Below, one piece after another: positions 10,570 to 21,105 of a stretch of DNA of 64,000 bases. Within the stretch, counting starts at the first letter, position 1; each line of letters opens with the position of its first letter. Location of the stretch: contig CM037475.1 of the NCBI GenBank assembly GCA_021014325.1, positions 1,643,001 to 1,707,000 on the forward strand. Direction: 5' to 3'. The stretch is from Plazaster borealis (lineage: Eukaryota; Echinodermata; Asteroidea; Forcipulatida; Labidiasteridae). The notes beneath the pieces were generated by a model. The model worked only from the letters and a program-made list of their open reading frames with translations. It was not told the DNA's origin and did no database searches. Made by a program: the position numbers and the translations under genes.

Positions 10570-10800
10570 TATAGAAAGTAATAAACCATAAGGAAAACTG
10601 ACCGGGTAAAAATAATTTTGGGTTGAACAAAGAAAAGTTTAATGGAGCAGGATTTGAACCTGCGACCTTCGGATTAACGTGCCGGCGCTCTACCAACCAA
10701 GCTAAAATACTTTCAGAGCCATTTAATGGAGCAGCATTTGAACCTACGACCTTCGGATTAACGTGCCGGCACTCTACCAACTGAGCTTAAATACTTTCAG
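10570..10800 (-). mobile_element. tRNA-derived SINE (Asn-like), copies 2 and 3
   Basis: Two antisense tRNA-like heads (about 10637-10712 and 10723-10798) lie nearly head to tail, each with TTCGGATTAACGTGCCGGC across the anticodon arm. The first is attached to the family tail AATTTTGGGTTGAACAAAG at 10612-10632. The anticodon arms carry mismatches, so neither looks like a functional tRNA gene. Confidence 0.75.
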
Positions 10801-10974
10801 AGCGATTTGAGACCATAATATTGGAGATGCAAAAGTTGGTTATAATGGTTCAACCAGGGTTGATCCTTAACTTGAGTGTGAAGCACTTTGTCACATTTAC
10901 AGAGTTGAAAGCCATTCTTGTTCCTGTCCTTATGACAACATTCACACTGGACACTGCCAAACATGCTTGTGCAA

Positions 10975-11180
10975 TTAAAATAATACAAATTTAAACATCT
11001 CAAGCAATCCAATGATAAAATACAGTAAAATAATACAAATTTAAACATCTTAAACTATCCAATGATAAAATACAGTAAAATAATACAAATTTAAACATCT
11101 TAAACTATCCAATGATAAAATACAGTAAAATAATACAAATTTAAACATCTTAAACTATCCAATGATAAATACAGTAATTT
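10975..11180. repeat. 50-bp tandem repeat, four copies
   Basis: The unit AAAATAATACAAATTTAAAC...CCAATGATAAAATACAGT repeats every 50 bp. The first copy differs slightly (CTCAAGCAATCC against CTTAAACTATCC). It lies about 220 bp beyond the SIRT7 stop codon, so could sit in or just past its 3' untranslated region. Confidence 0.85.
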
Positions 11181-11401
11181 ACAAATCGATTCTACAATAA
11201 TTTCATGATTATAATAACAAAATAGTTAAAACCAGCTCAAATAAAATAACATAAAAAAAGTTAAGACATAAAACCTTTTAACAAATGTCAATTTTAACTC
11301 CAAGAAGGTAAATTTTGCTCTTTGAATTTACTTCATCGAATCAAATTTAATTTTGAGCTGGTAATTTTGTCGAGGAAACTTGGGCCCCGATTTGGAATTG
11401 G

Positions 11402-11933
11402 TCAAATGGAGTCCTGGGAGATCTTCCTTCGTTTTCTACCTCTAGATGTTTTCTTGTGATATCCTTTTCCAAACCACCCTGGTTTTGTTATAACTGCATT
11501 TTGATTTGTGTCCTTGCTCTGTGTAGAGTATTTCATCTCAGTTCCTAGTCTGAAGTCACCCTCATAACTTGAAGATACTTCATGGATAACTTGAGAACTG
11601 TTATCTGCTTTGTCATTCTCCCCACAATCTGCTGGAACTGGTTTAATCTGGTCTGATTCTATTTTCGGAAAATTTGTATTTGATTGTGTGGTGTTGACAT
11701 TCTGGTCTGAACTGGCTGGAACTGGTTCAACCTGGCTAAATTCTGTTTTTATAGAACTTGGCTGCTGCTGTATACCACTTGTATTTCTTTTGACAAGTTG
11801 ATCAGAAGTGGTTAAAACTGGTTCATTCTTGACTGATCTGGCAGTAGGCAGTGCTTCCAACAGTTTGGTAGTGAAAGAGTGAAGTTCTTGTTTCTTCAGC
11901 GGCGTTGCCATGGAGATGATTGGATCTTGAGAT
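11402..11933 (-). CDS. SIRT7: SIRT7 exon 9: extended C-terminal tail
   Basis: Acceptor attgttacag ends at 11934 on the minus strand; stop TGA is at 11404-11402. After [12 protein letters not shown] (343-354) comes about 130 residues rich in S, T, N, Q and E. It contains three degenerate repeats: SVKNEP...[24 protein letters not shown] and [17 protein letters not shown]. The [10 protein letters not shown] end then follows. VKNE (K377) and IKTE (K404) fit the SUMO acceptor pattern PsiKxE. The basic end RGRKRRK is a likely nuclear/nucleolar signal. Confidence 0.93.
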
Positions 11934-14900
11934 CTGTAACAATTCAAGATTTGGTTTAAAAAGGATTTGTTGACAACAAAGCTTCAATGAACCAATGATT
12001 CTTCGTTCCCTGGAAAGATAACAACTCAAAAAATTGAACTGCAATGCATGCTAGGGCATGCAATAAATAGAGGAGTTTAATTTGTAGAAAGATAACAACT
12101 CAAAAAATTGAACTGCAATGCATGCTAGGGCATGCAATAAATAGAGGAGTTTAATTTGTAGAAGTTACCTGTCATACTGAGGTATCTTTAAATCAAGTCT
12201 GGACATAACTTGTTGCATAACGTCATCACATCTACCATGGATTTTAAGAACGGCCATTTTATCCTTTGGTGTCCACTGTAAGTTAACAATGAATAACCTG
12301 GGCTGTTTGCTCTTGGGTCTTTCTGTGCCCCAGAGACACGTGTATCTTTTCAAAACCTGTAAATCAATCAGAAAGGAATTTATCCGATTAAAGCAAATGT
12401 ACAACATTGGTAATTGTCAAAGACCAGTATCCACACTTGATGTGACTCAACATATACTTGAAATAACAAACCTGTAAAAGTTTAAGCTAAATCGGTCTTC
12501 AGAGTCATGAGAAAACAGTGAAAACCCCATTATATGTTTTCACTGTTTTCAAACATCAGATTTTATCACCAGTGATAAAGACTAAGTGATAAAGACTAAT
12601 TGTTTTACTCATTTCCTAAAAACTATAGCATTTCAAGCAAAACTTTTTCAAGGGAAGTTTTCCACCATGACCATCTTTATACCATGTAAGTTATGTGCAA
12701 ATCTGTGATTTTTTTTCTTCTTCAATCTTACCAATGCTGTACACACCCATTAAGAAACAAAACTTTTTACCGTTAGAATTATTTCAAATCTTTTGGTCCC
12801 TGAAAAGTTTATAAATGAAAACATGAACACTCTATTGAAAACTATAATCACATTGAATGCTAAAGATTAAATCTGATATCAAATTTACTGCACTGTTCTT
12901 GCTGAACATAGAACTGTTAATTCTGCTGGTGACAATGCTTTCACTAATCAGCTCCCAGACTTTGGAATGAACTGCCATCTCATGTCAGATTGTTAGATAC
13001 TATTCAATAATTTTAGATGCACTTAAAGACACTTATTTTCAACTTCAGTGTATTCTTGGTTTGTTTATGTTAGATCATCCTTTTTCTGTAATGTTCTATC
13101 TATCTGATGAGGTTTGATGCTTGTCACAGCGCTGTGATCTATATGAAATAGCGATTTATAAGAGTTTATTATTTATCAAAACTAACTAAATGGTTTTTCA
13201 TTGATTAATTTGACACCTTCCCAAAGTGATCGATTGATTTAGAGCAGCACCTTAAGAGTGGATCCAAGACACAGAATCACATCAGCCTCTTCGGCTGCAG
13301 CGAGGGCACCCAGCCAATTCAGCGGTTGTTCAACAGCTCCTTTCTCTCCAAAATGAACGATAGAATCCCTGAGAGGTCCTCCACAGGAATGACACGAGCG
13401 ACCTGTCCAGTGTCTTCTCAAAGCAGTTCGCTCCGTTACATCAAACAGACGGATGTATTGGATCTCTGGGTCGCAGTCCGTGCAAACCTGAACGATTTAG
13501 TATTATCATTATTATTATATATTTCTGGTAATGAAACCAAGGATGCCTCTTAAGTGAACTTAATCACTGTAGCTCGCAAGCCTGAGGAAACCTGTAAACA
13601 ATGGTGCTTGCTATATGAACCAGAAACACCGGGGCTAACCCCTACTCTTCCCTGATAAGTGTTCTATGATTTTTTACATGCACAACCAATCCTAGTACAC
13701 AGGACCTACAGCTCGAACACCCTTATTGCATAGAATTGTGAGCGTTCAGATGCCGGAGAAAGGCTTCATGCCTGAAGCCTTTTTTTAGATTCAAATTGTT
13801 GGGTGAAAAATAACCTCTTTCTCTTAAACTACATCACTTCAAAGGCAGTTGTTTCTAACAATGTTTCATAACATCAACAATTCTCCAGTGCTCTTTACCA
13901 AGTAAGCTTTTATGGTCATCAACTTGCAGAATAATTACCAAAAGTACACCCTGCCTTTAAGCTTTACTTTGCTAGACAACAATGACTACTTATTGTTGGT
14001 GAATAATGAATGAAAATACAATGATTCTTATTTTGTTGAGCCACATTTTTTGTGACAAGATGGTTATCAAGCCCAGCTTTTCCAGGTCTTTAACATAGTT
14101 CTGAAACACTATAAGTCTTGGTTTAGGTGTCTTTGAATCATTGTCCCACTCTTTACTGATCAAGATGATTTCTGTCACTCACCTCAACAAACATGTTACC
14201 ATGAACCTCAGACAGCGCCCTCTGTGGCAGACCACTCCTCAGGTGTAACCCATCACAGTTTTGCGAAACAACATGCTGAATCTAAAACCCAAAGAAACAA
14301 ACAAAAAATCCAAGTGACTTTGGTTATGGCTGTGGCTACACTAGCAATATTGAACGAGCATAATGATCTAGCCATAGCCAATGCATTTTGTCTCTCACAA
14401 ATGGCTGGTTGCATTTACAAAAATCTAACTTTTTCTTTTCCCAGAGTTCAGTTTGCTAGAAAGCTTTGAGTTTATGAAATACCCGTCACAACATTACAAG
14501 TTTGTTGTGAAAGATGTGATTGTTAATTTCTTCAGGGCTTAAATTTGGGGGAAAAATCCACAAGACCACAGGGCTTGTTGGTCAAATTGATTACTGGACC
14601 AGAATTCTTTTTACAAGACCAGAATCAAAATAAGAAAAAGCTTCATAACCCAGTTTAACATGCATTTACGTTAAACTGTTTTTATTTGAACAGGCGCGTA
14701 CAAGACATGTAAGAGAATATTGATTTCATTTGTCTTTATGGGTATTAAGTATACTTCATTATGTCATTACTCAATAGAATTGAATGGTATTTCATCATAT
14801 CTAAGTCAACATTTCAACATATTATTTTTTGTTCAAGTCATTACACAGTGAAGTATTATTCTTCATTGGTAATATTCGATTGAAAAACACAAGACCACCG

Positions 14901-17900
14901 GACTTGTCCAGTCAAAATTTAACAAACCCGACACCAAAACTACTGGCCTTGGGCCTGCGGTCCAGTGTAAAATTTGAGCGCTGTTATTCCGTCAATTTTC
15001 AAAGATTAAAAACAAGATCCAGTGATGTAGATTGGTTGATTTGGAGACTTACCACACCTTGTTGATGAAGCTCTCGGATTGCCATGTGAGTTAAGGTAGG
15101 CTCTGCGTCTACCAATGAAGTGGTCCTAAACACAAATCAACAAAATATTTCAAGATATAGGTTTTTATGTAATTGGAATATTTGATTATTATTTTAGAAA
15201 CCAAGTTTTACAGTCTGTTGGACATAAGGCCTATTGACACCAAGCACTTTACCTAACATCTTGTCCTTTCTGTAGCAATGTCCACACCCCATTTGGCCCT
15301 CTATAGTCTGGTATTGAAGCAGCCTGTAAAATAAGAACAACAAAATCAACCACTTTTTGTTACCACCGTGCTGAAAATCTTCAATCAAAGAAAATCAAAA
15401 CTGCATCCCAAATGGCATCAGATCTGTGTTTTCTTCAGATAATTTGGTAATAACGGGATATTCCGATTTCAGTTTTGGTCAAAAATATGATTTAAAAGCT
15501 ACTAATAAACTTGTTTCTTTCTCCTGAAGACGAGAAGAATATACTGTTCGAAACGTTGAGACCACAGCGGCTCTTTTCAGAGCCAACATTCCTCCCAAAA
15601 TAGACTAACACATGGTTGTACCTGCAAGTTTACTAGTTCTAGTTACTTCTTTCAGTCTGAACATTCAAATTCATTCAACGCAGAGGACAATTGGGCCCAA
15701 TTTCATAGAGCTGCTAAGCAAACGTTTTGTGTTTACGTTTTGTGCGAGTTTCCATTGCATAGCGCTGCTAACCGTAAGCACACGAAAAGGCATGCTAACC
15801 TTCCAGTGCTTACTGCAAGAAAATGAATGACGTAACAATGCAAAACCATTGTGAACGTGCAAGATGGCTGCCGTATTTTCTTGCTAACCTGTGAAACACG
15901 CTTACACTTAAGCAAATTTTTCTGCTACAGTTAGCAAGAAAATTTGCTTACCGTTAAGCAGCGCTATGAAATTGGGCCCAGGTCTTGGACATACTCAATT
16001 TTGGAGCAAGTTATGTTTTCTATGATAAAAGAGGAAAGTGTATGAAGGTTGTACATCAATGGTCATTGTAGAAAATTAAATATGCATGGTGGGAAAACAT
16101 ACAAATTGTGAAGAACAAACTTGGGTAATGTTTTTCAAATGAATGTTTGAGTTGGAATCCTTACAGTGCTGATACCAGCCCCAGTGTACAGTACTACATG
16201 CTTGGCTTGCCTCAGAGCCGAGACCAACTTGTCTATCTTAGCATCAAGAACATCACTGCTGTCTTCAATCTAAGACAAAACAAATATTTGTCTTAAAGGT
16301 ATCGTACACGTTTGGTAATGACTCAAAACAAATATTAACATAAAAACTTACTTGGTAACAAGCAACAGAGAGCTGTTGATAGTATAAAACAATGTAGGAA
16401 ACGACTCCCTCTGAAGTAACGTAGTTTTTGAGAAAGAGGTAATTTCTCACTAAAATAATAACAACTTCTTGCCAGAAGTTTTTGTTCCTAATCTGAAAGC
16501 ACACAAATTTGTACAACAAGGGTGTTTTTTCTTTCATAATTTTCTTGCAACTTTGATGACCAATTGAGCCCAAATTTTCACAGGCTTGTTATTTTATGCA
16601 TATGTTGGGATACACCAAGTGGGAACACTGGTCTTTGACAATTACCAAAAGTGTTCAGTGCCTTTAAAGGGATTGTATACGTTTGGTAGTTAGAACCACT
16701 GTTTGTTTCAATCCTACATAGTTGTAGATATCCTATACCATAAAACTAACCTGTGAACATTTCATTTCAAACAGTGGTAGCGTTTTTGAGAGATTGCGGA
16801 AAATCTGGAGCGGTTATGTCCACGCAGGAAGAATAATCTGAAATTGGAATAAACAATCTGAGAAACGTTACTGCAGTAACGCTTCTCAAATTTAATTTTT
16901 GGGGGATAAAAAGTGATATCTTTTTCCATAACTGCAGTACTTCAAAGTGAAAAGTTTCTCAAAATGCATTATACTATCCAAAGCTGCTGTACTTCTTACC
17001 AAGTAAGTTTTTAATGCCATTAATTTTCAGAATCAGTACCAAACGTATACAGACCCTTTAATGTTATAAAAATTCTGTTTCATTAGAAAATACTCTCCTA
17101 AGGTAATAATGGCAAGAATTTGGAGCAGCAAATTGTTAGGAACAATTTTTTTTTTTTTCGAGTGAAGAAGAAATTAGTTTTTAAACCTTGTTTCATAATT
17201 TTATCTAGTCTTGGTTCCAAGACCATGGTGTTTTCACGTAAAAACAACCAACGTTTGATGGACTATGAATAAACCATAGAGGGCGCCGTGACTTGTGTTA
17301 TTTTACCCACCAAAATAAATAAATAACACAGCGCCCTCTATGTTCTTTCATTACATATGTGTACCAAGAACCAAGTGGAACCAAGACTAAATTTTATCCT
17401 GAGAATAACCTCTTGTGTCTTCATCTTGACCATTGTCTTAAGTCTTTCTCTACGTTCCATCTCCTTAGCAACATCTTTACACTCTCGCAACATCTTCCTC
17501 TCATCTTTACTCCTCAGCTTGGCTGGTTTAGACAGGATGGCTTTAATCTAAGGAGAAAATGATACGTTATGAAATTGTTAAGTTTGTGAAAGTTCAGCCT
17601 GGTTCACACTTCCTGCGAATGCTTCGTGCGAAGCAAATTTGACGTCACACAGCTCTGTTTTCGCTGCGAATGTTTCTATTCCGAATTGTTCGTTGCAAAT
17701 TCGTGACGTCAAAATTCGCATCCGCAGGAAGTATGAACCAGGCTTTACTTTAAGAAGTTTTAAAAGTACATTTTAAAATATTGTTTATAATAATAAATAC
17801 ATGTCATGTAGTACTACTGCTAGCTAGTAACTGAGTAAGTTGTAACTAGTAATACTTACTAACACTACGCAATAGTGTTAGGCGCATTTAGTCGATCTGC

Positions 17901-18540
17901 GCCATCGGCATCGGTTGTTCGTTTTGCGTGATAGTTTGATTCAGTCGGATATCTCAGACTTACTTAACTTTTAAAAAAACATGCTCCAGAGTGTTGAATT
18001 ATAAAGAAAAGCTGTTGAACGGGTGACAGCGAGATCGACCGACAACCTCATGATCGACCAATAGCGCAATGCCATCCACCGATGATGTAAATCGATCAAA
18101 TTTAGTTGTTCTAGCTACCTACGGTACTTTATTTAAAAAAATTGCCAGAGTGAAAAAGTGGGAAGTTAGTCTTGCCTTCAGCTCAACCATCAATCACCAA
18201 TGTTAATTTTACAACCTAATTCAGACCAGGGACACACTGTTCTGCTCTGACCAATTTTAGTAAACGAATGCTTCCCCCATTCTCCATTCTTGACCACGCC
18301 CCTTTCCAAAGTGTTAATGTACAGTGGCACACTGCAGAGCTTCTTTTTTACGCCACATATTTTGTTGAATTACAATTAAAAATCACAAGACAATTTTTAA
18401 ATAAGATACCACAACATATTCTTTACCTCTTTCTCTTTCTCTTTCTTCTCCTTCTTTCGTAATAATCCGGCGACATCGCTCTTTTTCGCACAATCTCGTT
18501 GTGGTCTCTTCACACTCGGATCTTCAGGGTTCGTCGCCAT
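11402..18540 (-). CDS. SIRT7: NAD-dependent protein deacylase sirtuin-7
   Basis: Complete nine-exon gene, 518 residues: exons 18540-18427, 17547-17410, 16269-16165, 15323-15253, 15125-15053, 14281-14183, 13487-13251, 12356-12169 and 11933-11402, all in phase. The basic N-terminus (1-84) precedes the sirtuin core: TGAGIST (113-119), IPDYRG (123-128), QNCDGLH (174-180), the catalytic histidine in EVHGNMF (H194), zinc cysteines C202/C205 and C232/C235, [13 protein letters not shown], and LCLGSTLK (272-279). Exon 8 has the class-IV pattern [10 protein letters not shown], and the protein ends near the SIRT7 signature [23 protein letters not shown]7 is a nucleolar/chromatin NAD-dependent deacylase acting on H3K18ac and rDNA transcription. 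Human SIRT7 has 400 residues; the extra length is mostly an insert between MATPL and GWFG. The start has an in-frame basic N-terminus as expected. Confidence 0.95.
12013..12160. repeat. 74-bp tandem duplication beside SIRT7 exon 8
   Basis: GAAAGATAACAACTCAAAAA...TTTAATTTGTA occurs twice without a gap (12013-12086 and 12087-12160), nearly identical, so it looks recent. The second copy stops 8 bp short of the exon 8 donor. The palindrome GCATGCTAGGGCATGC lies in each copy. Confidence 0.9.
12169..12356 (-). CDS. SIRT7: SIRT7 exon 8
   Basis: Encodes residues 280-342: [50 protein letters not shown]. Acceptor tttacag; donor GACAG|gtaact. This is the C-terminal Rossmann strand region contacting [13 protein letters not shown] is very close to vertebrate SIRT7. 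Confidence 0.95.
12405..12485 (+). repeat. Fragment of TTAA family 1
   Basis: TTGGTAATTGTCAAAGACCA and a diverged ATAACAAACCTGT match the 3' part of the family-1 elements. Both ends are lost. It lies in the intron just upstream of SIRT7 exon 8. Confidence 0.6.
12890..13165 (+). mobile_element. LINE 3'-end fragment
   Basis: A broken frame reads [19 protein letters not shown], resembling the APKLWN.LP...LKTHLF end common to non-LTR retrotransposon ORF2 proteins. It is followed by a GCGCTGTGATC...ATAGCGATTTATAA tail similar to the tails at 44100 and 58850. Confidence 0.55.
13251..13487 (-). CDS. SIRT7: SIRT7 exon 7 (zinc module)
   Basis: Residues 201-279. The two zinc pairs CTDC and CHSC are present, with [14 protein letters not shown] between them, then [25 protein letters not shown] and LCLGSTLK. 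Acceptor cgttcag; donor CTTAAG|gtgctg. Nothing is missing from the catalytic fold. Confidence 0.95.
13720..13958 (+). mobile_element. TTAA family 1-like element, 5'-truncated
   Basis: The palindrome GGCTTCATGCCTGAAGCC, then AGTGCTCTTTACCAAGTAAG and the end ACCAAAAGTACACCCTGCCT|TTAA, match the variant at 36485. The left end is absent. It lies in a SIRT7 intron. Confidence 0.65.
14183..14281 (-). CDS. SIRT7: SIRT7 exon 6 (catalytic histidine)
   Basis: Residues 168-200: [33 protein letters not shown]194 is the proton-accepting histidine and QNCDGLH contacts NAD. Acceptor ttttag; donor GTTGAG|gtgagtg. Confidence 0.95.
14530..14995. mobile_element. Inverted-repeat element with CACAAGACCACAGGGC arms
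   Basis: The left part reads AAATTTGGGG...CACAAGACCACAGGGCTTG; the right part has GACTTGTCCAGTCAAAATTT and GCCTGCGGTCCAGTGTAAAA. The same left and right blocks bracket 55790-56980, so this is a dispersed family in two copies here. It lies in a SIRT7 intron. Confidence 0.5.
15053..15125 (-). CDS. SIRT7: SIRT7 exon 5
   Basis: Completes [21 protein letters not shown] and [15 protein letters not shown] is a conserved SIRT6/7 helix. Acceptor gtgtttag; donor GGTGTG|gtaagt. Phases with exons 4 and 6 agree. Confidence 0.94.
15253..15323 (-). CDS. SIRT7: SIRT7 exon 4
   Basis: Residues 120 onward: [20 protein letters not shown], then [16 protein letters not shown] is the conserved NAD-ribose-binding loop. 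Acceptor attttacag; donor TTAG|gtaaag. Confidence 0.95.
15692..15980. mobile_element. GGGCCCAATTTCAT inverted-repeat element
   Basis: Bounded by TGGGCCCAATTTCATAGAG and CTATGAAATTGGGCCCA. The inner part (GCTAACCGTAAGCACACGAA) is also inverted relative to the copy at 57855. It lies in the intron between SIRT7 exons 3 and 4. Confidence 0.65.
16165..16269 (-). CDS. SIRT7: SIRT7 exon 3 (GAGIS motif)
   Basis: Residues 85-119: [42 protein letters not shown] is the sirtuin NAD-binding signature. Acceptor gtcttag; donor GCACT|gtaagg. Confidence 0.95.
16297..16663 (-). mobile_element. TTAA-flanked inverted-repeat element, family 1
   Basis: TTAA at 16293-16296 and 16664-16667. The second TTAA is also the left flank of the adjoining family-2 element. 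It starts 24 bp upstream of the SIRT7 exon 3 acceptor on the transcribed strand, close enough to overlap the expected branch-point region. Confidence 0.8.
16668..17057 (+). mobile_element. TTAA-flanked inverted-repeat element, family 2
   Basis: Ends AGGGATTGTATACGTTTGG and CCAAACGTATACAGACCCT, flanked by TTAA (16664-16667, shared, and 17058-17061). Other copies: 55090-55473, and 35116-36173 (reverse, interrupted). Central palindrome AACGTTACTGCAGTAACG at about 16864-16881. Confidence 0.8.
17206..17389. mobile_element. 184-bp MITE with 9-bp target duplication next to SIRT7 exon 2
   Basis: Terminal inverted repeats TAGTCTTGGTTCC (17206-17218) and GGAACCAAGACTA (17377-17389) are flanked by AATTTTATC at 17197-17205 and 17390-17398. 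Nested inside is a second inverted pair, CATAGAGGGCGC and GCGCCCTCTATG. A 9-bp duplication fits Mutator-like elements best, but the family is not certain. It ends 11 bp from the non-consensus exon 2 donor (GAG|gttatt). Confidence 0.85.
17410..17547 (-). CDS. SIRT7: SIRT7 exon 2
   Basis: Residues 39-84, highly charged: [46 protein letters not shown]. It is predicted helical, matching the N-terminal basic helix through which SIRT7 binds DNA and nucleosomes. Acceptor ctccttag; donor GAG|gttatt is weak at +3. Confidence 0.88.
17596..17744. mobile_element. Inverted-repeat MITE, AGCCTGGTTCA family, copy 1
   Basis: AGCCTGGTTCACACTTCCTG and CAGGAAGTATGAACCAGGCT are inverted ends. Copy 2 (57587-57724) has TTA on both sides, a 3-bp duplication like PIF/Harbinger elements; here the flanks are TTC and TTA. 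It lies in SIRT7 intron 1. Confidence 0.65.
18427..18540 (-). CDS. SIRT7: SIRT7 exon 1 (start codon)
   Basis: ATG at 18540-18538 in the context aacATGGCG. Encodes [38 protein letters not shown]. The KRPQRD and lysine-rich stretches fit the nuclear N-terminus of SIRT7. Donor GAG|gtaaag. Confidence 0.88.
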
Positions 18541-20028
18541 GTTTATGTTTAAATAGTCTGGCTCACATTGTTGCTCATTTTAACTCCTTTAGGATATGAT
18601 AGATAAGTCTGGGAGTCTGACATTCTACGCTGAGCTTATTGTGAGGTGCATAAATCAACAAAGTGAGTGCAATTTATCGTTTTATTTCTAATTTCTTGAC
18701 CTTAGACGCCGTTGTATAACACTGGCTAAAGAAATTGTGCATTTGTTCAATATTTATAAATGAGTTATAATTAAATACAAGGATATAATTCGAGTAATTA
18801 AACAACTTGAAGCTCGAGTCGTAAAACTTTATCAGTTAAATTGCTTGTCCACACACCAGAGACTAACTACGTGTAGTTTGCATTGCTATATGATTATGAA
18901 GCTGAAAGGGATGGGAGGGGGGAAATTCATGGGAGGGGTGTGGCTAGGGGAGAGAACTAGGCTTTATAGTCTCTTCATCCTGTGGGTCAGAGGTTAGTCA
19001 TGAGCAGATGTATTACCCATCCAAGAAGTTTGGTTTTCTGTTTATGAAAATTGCATGTGTGTGTGTTTTTCCCGTGCTTGTGTGACTCAACAAAGCTTTC
19101 ACCATGGAGGACATGGTGAAACTGAAAGAACATGGACATGGACATGATTTCACACAAGACATTTTTACAGAACATGGTGGCAGCTGCAAGTTGCGACAAT
19201 TGTTACCCTCTATCTGGAGGGTTACTATCGCAACTAACTAGGTGGCAGCCAACTTCACTGTATGCAAAAAAGGAACTCTTCAGTTGCACAAGAGAGATTT
19301 TTTGCTATTTATTAGTAGCCTAACAGTGTCTTTGAAGTATAAAAATTGTTTTATTTTGTTTTCTTCTTGAAGATTGTATGGCAGTGGCTGTAAATAAATT
19401 TGTTTGACATGGCCCTTATTCCAGAAGCAGATCAAAACACATAGAATCAGTAGAAACAGTAGAGGGCACTATACAATGTTTCTGGTCTCATCGTGTAATA
19501 TACTACACAGACACCAGGGAAATTTGAGTCTCCAAAAGTCACGTCAAGGCGATCTTTGGAGATTCAAAATCAACGAAGGCACTTCAGACCAAATCATTTC
19601 GCAGGATGCCTACTGCCATTACCATCTTTATAACAAATAAGGTTTTCGGATGAAAATTACATTTTATTTTTTTTAAAGGTCATTACAAGTTTGACCCTAC
19701 CTTTAATTAGCTGTTTGCTTAGAAAGAGATTGAAGCAAAACTTATTTATATCAACACTATAGTACTAGTAGACATCCTCCCCCGAAACTTCAAAGACAAC
19801 GACCCAGGGTTCAACTGAGTAGTAACTATACTTCACATAGAGACCCTGAATCGTAATATTATCATTTTTGCTTAATGCTTTTCGAGATGAAAGTAATCTA
19901 ATTGTTTATATTTTGCTTTAATTTTAAATAACTGTTATTAGTGTTTTTGATGTTGCATTATCTTTTTTAACCAAAGTGTAATAATCTGAAGTCTAAACTG
20001 TTTGTTATACTTATTTCATTTCATTCTT

Positions 20029-20784
20029 ATATTGGTTTGCGTTAACACCATGTGTATATCTGCTTGCTAGGTAGATTTTGTTCTGAATATTCTACTCTGC
20101 GGCAGTAGAATAATAAGCAAGACAAGTTCTCAAGAACAAAATCTACCTAGCAAGTAGATATACACATGGTGTTATCACAAACCAAATAAACTGTGCCAAT
20201 AAAGTATCTAAACACTTACAAATGGAACCTCAAATAGTATGCAAAAAATTAATTAATTAATCCGATGCACAGTTATCTTCTGCGCATTTTGATACCTTTT
20301 TTGTTGCGCTACGATGTTGTTTGGCGGATTTATGGGTACTTGAGTGGCTTCAGGTCAAATTTCAAAAGTTGCAAAAGCCCCTATTCAAGCAGGAGCGTTG
20401 TACTGAGACGAATAAGATCAGCATTTTTTTTGCCCGCCTTTTATAAATGATTTGTTTGTCGCGTGTTGGATAAATCGATTGTGATGAACATCAGCATTAA
20501 TTGTGCGAGTTCCTTTCTGGAATTGGGGTGAATAGGGGCTTTTGCAACTTTTGAAATTCGACTTTAAGCCACTCAAGTGCCCATAAATCCACCAAATAAC
20601 ATCGTAGCGCAACAAAAGAGGTGTCAAAATGCGCAGAAGATAACTGTGAATCAAATTATTTAATTACTTTTTTGCATACCATTTCAGGTTCCGATAAATC
20701 TGACCATTTGTAAATGTTTAGATACTTTATTGGCGCAGTTTATAATTATATTGATACCTCACCATGCAATGCCTCAAATCCTAG
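20029..20784. mobile_element. Hairpin-bodied retroposon-like element, copy 2
   Basis: Flanked by ATTTCATTCTT at 20018-20028 and 20785-20795. The left part (TTGGTTTGCGTTAACACCAT) and the right tail (TACCTCACCATGCAATGCCT) match copy 1 at 4622-5058. A 550-bp foldback (20189-20741) separates the body from the tail. Confidence 0.7.
20189..20741. mobile_element. Foldback element nested in the hairpin element
   Basis: Arms of over 200 bp: AACTGTGCCAATAAAGTATC at the left and GATACTTTATTGGCGCAGTT at the right, with inner matches such as TTGCAAAAGCCCCTATTC and GAATAGGGGCTTTTGCAA. The spacer is under 100 bp. Comparison with uninterrupted copy 1 indicates insertion at TA. Confidence 0.75.
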
Positions 20785-21105
20785 ATTTCATTCTTGTTGA
20801 CCATTTTTCTTTTTATATATTTTTGCCAATATTTAGCCAGGCATCTTGTTACTGACCAGTTTGATGAACTCAACAACAACCTTCCACTGAGCATGGAGCA
20901 AATTGACTGAATCCATGTCTTCTGTTTGTGATGTCTTGGTCATTTGTCCGATTCTTGAGACAAGAAATCAGTTCAAGAATTTCTCTGTCTTCATCATCTA
21001 CTACAACTAATTTCCTTTCAAATTTTAGGTGAGTTTCTGTTTGAGATTGTGTTTACTTTTCCAATTCAAATCATTAGAAAGAAAGAAAAAGTCGCATCCC
21101 CTTAA

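Noticed and set aside
10469..10780. 103-residue minus-strand protein with a doubled CRHVNPKV motif
   Set aside because: It is translated from two adjacent antisense tRNA-like SINE heads.
16265..16573. Protein frame starting [11 protein letters not shown], repeated at several loci
   Set aside because: The frame appears only inside TTAA family 1 elements, is interrupted differently in each copy and extends into the terminal repeats.
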